Below, in pieces: positions 62,256 to 64,000 of a stretch of 64,000 nucleotides of DNA. The notes under the pieces were generated by a model that worked only from the letters and a program-made list of their open reading frames with translations, had not been told where the DNA came from and did no database searches. Each line of letters begins with the position of its first letter. Position 1 is the stretch's first letter. The position numbers and the translations under genes were made by a program. Origin of the DNA: Torreya grandis (Eukaryota; Streptophyta; Pinopsida; Cupressales; Taxaceae); the NCBI GenBank assembly GCA_037957365.1, contig JARHVA010001924.1, forward strand, positions 1,426,001-1,490,000. Reading direction: 5' to 3'.

Positions 62256-62430
62256 TTTGAAATAATAATAACGTATACGTGTTATGTCAAGTGTACATAA
62301 CACACGCATTATGGCTCGATATTTTTAAGCCTAACTAGTATAACGCATATATGTGTTATAGACATTACATGTACACATTATAGACATTATGCGTATGCAT
62401 AATGTCTATAACACGTACACTTTAGGGAAA
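62256..62430. repeat. Cluster of short palindromes (ATAACACGTATGC type)
   Basis: TATAGACATTATGC at 62379-62392 and its exact reverse complement at 62397-62410, with loop GTAT. Related 'acgtatacgtgttatg' and 'cataacacacgc' words lie at 62270-62310. Possibly the edge of a small DNA transposon; no target duplication established. Confidence 0.6.
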
Positions 62431-62479
62431 ATATTCACAAAATTATCCCCCAACTCCGTGTACATACCCACCTATCGAT

Positions 62480-64000
62480 ATTAATAATAATGTTCTAGTA
62501 AGGTTGGATACAATATTCTACAGTAATATTGTTTGGAGCAACAATGACATTGTTATTTCACTAAATGTGATATATATGAAACTTGAAGGGCATTGTGATG
62601 TTTTTTTTGGAGGTCTGATTAAGTTAAATGAGCAATAAAAAATAAACAGTTATTAAAATGGTATCCACTAAATTAATATATGAGATTTTAGGGTAAATAT
62701 ACATGTGCAATCGAGACGCCTTAGAATGAAAATTATTTGTAGTATCAATTATTCGGTCGTGGAAGTTGTTATTTGTGCCTTCGTTGAACAAATCTGAAGA
62801 CTAAATTCAACTTCATTATGTAAGGCATTCTACTCCCTAGAACCAAATGGATATGTTGAGTTGTAGACGAGACACCAAAGTGGTGGTAGATGCATCTTTA
62901 TTGTAACACTTCTTACGATGAGTCGATTTATCTTTTGATGACCATAATGTATCCTAAGCATGTGATGCATTTTTTGACCTCTGGGTCCTGCTATTCCGAT
63001 TGCATTACCCAACGTGCAGTTTTTGTTTTATCAGCTTGAGGTGTTAGCTAGTTTTTTACGTTGGGTTTTTAGTCTTCAATTAACTGAGACGGTATCATGG
63101 TTTTACTAATAAGAAGGGACTACTATATTGAGTCTGAGTCAGAGATAGAATTGAGCAATTTGGTAGCGGACAATTTTTTGATCACCACCTTGACATTTGT
63201 GTCTCAAAACTCTTCCTTATCAATATATTTAAATAGCAATATCGACGTTGATGTTTGGAATTTTTAGGCCGTGAAATATCTAGTAAATACTAACAAAGAA
63301 CATTTAAAAAATGTAAATAATCATATTAACCTTGGTTTGTAAAGGAGATGTTATTGTGAACCTTTCTCGTCTTTGAATTAAGTTTGTGGTGCTAGTGATA
63401 GTGATAGAAGATATAACATATTTCTTCTCACCGCACTTACATTAAGATGTAACATATTTTCATGCGGTTGTTCAATGTAAACTTAGTTAACCGCCAAATG
63501 GATTTCAAGCTACCAGTTTTTTATCCAAAACATTTTTTTTTTTTTGGGTCTTCAAACCATTCTTCTCCCGGTATTTTTAATGAAGTGAATTTTTAATTAA
63601 TTCAATAAAAAAACTACTAAAATTGTAGAAATGGCTTAAAATTATAACAACTTGAAAACAATTTTTCAGCAGATGACATGGTTGTGACGATTTATTGTTT
63701 GATCCTGACATTAAATAAATGCATCTCCAAATCAACAAGGCTCGTATGACACTTTTAAGCTTAAAAGCAATGATTATTATGGCATTTGAAGATCCATCTA
63801 CGGAAGGATGGAAAATTGTTTACTTGATATAAATACTACAGTTATGTTCTTAAACCCCTCTATCCCTGAAAAAGACCAACAAAAATGATCTACAAGGCTC
63901 AGTGTTATAACTCTGTCAAAATGGACGAGTTTATACTTCAAAAAAATATAAGCGCTGATTCTGCTCCATGTCCGGTGCATGACGGAAGCTTCGAAGCACC
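62480..64000. other. AT-rich DNA without recognisable features
   Basis: No motif-bearing frame on either strand and no clear repeat. A T-run lies at 63531-63545. Confidence 0.5.

Overview
The window reads as plant nuclear DNA from a large, repeat-rich genome. The giant, retroelement-filled introns around a short conserved gene suggest a gymnosperm, most likely a conifer; this is inference from architecture, and nothing in the sequence fixes the species. I found no operon, phage, CRISPR, tRNA or rRNA features.

One host gene is clear: the 3' part of EMC10 (ER membrane protein complex subunit 10) on the + strand, in seven coding exons between 14906 and 36766. All exons join in frame with GT..AG introns and give 195 residues covering most of the lumenal domain, the C-terminal membrane segment and the tail. 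The first exon(s), with the signal peptide, lie upstream of position 1. The first intron is therefore over 14.9 kb, and the fourth intron in the window is 16.8 kb.

Layout: (i) 1-12362, a + strand Ty1/copia element (Copia-1) with dead catalytic sites, split by a roughly 8.4 kb nested insertion that carries a Ty3/gypsy-type gag without pol. (ii) 12363-36766, the EMC10 exons with introns holding tandem duplications, a hAT transposase fragment, a 74-bp-arm foldback, and a nearly complete minus-strand Ty1/copia element (Copia-2, 28488-34562) of the same family as Copia-1. Copia-2 contains an internal inverted duplication. (iii) 36767-41560, the EMC10 3' UTR followed by tandem repeats and AT-rich DNA. 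(iv) 41560-42712, a GC-rich hairpin block and a GAACCA minisatellite. (v) 43300-46830, a minus-strand LTR element remnant with a multi-zinc-knuckle gag. (vi) 48080-50020, a degenerate satellite-like array. (vii) 50978-59183, a complete non-autonomous LTR retrotransposon (minus strand) with 1.9 kb LTRs, PBS, PPT and a perfect TATAG target-site duplication. It encodes only a Lys/Glu-rich protein and is itself interrupted by a 1565-bp solo LTR with its own ATAAC duplication. (viii) 59189-62250, a degraded, apparently intron-split minus-strand coding remnant that I do not recognise.

Apart from EMC10, nothing here appears to encode an intact functional protein. The value of the window is in its nested-insertion record: element into element into intron, with two target-site duplications that can be read directly.
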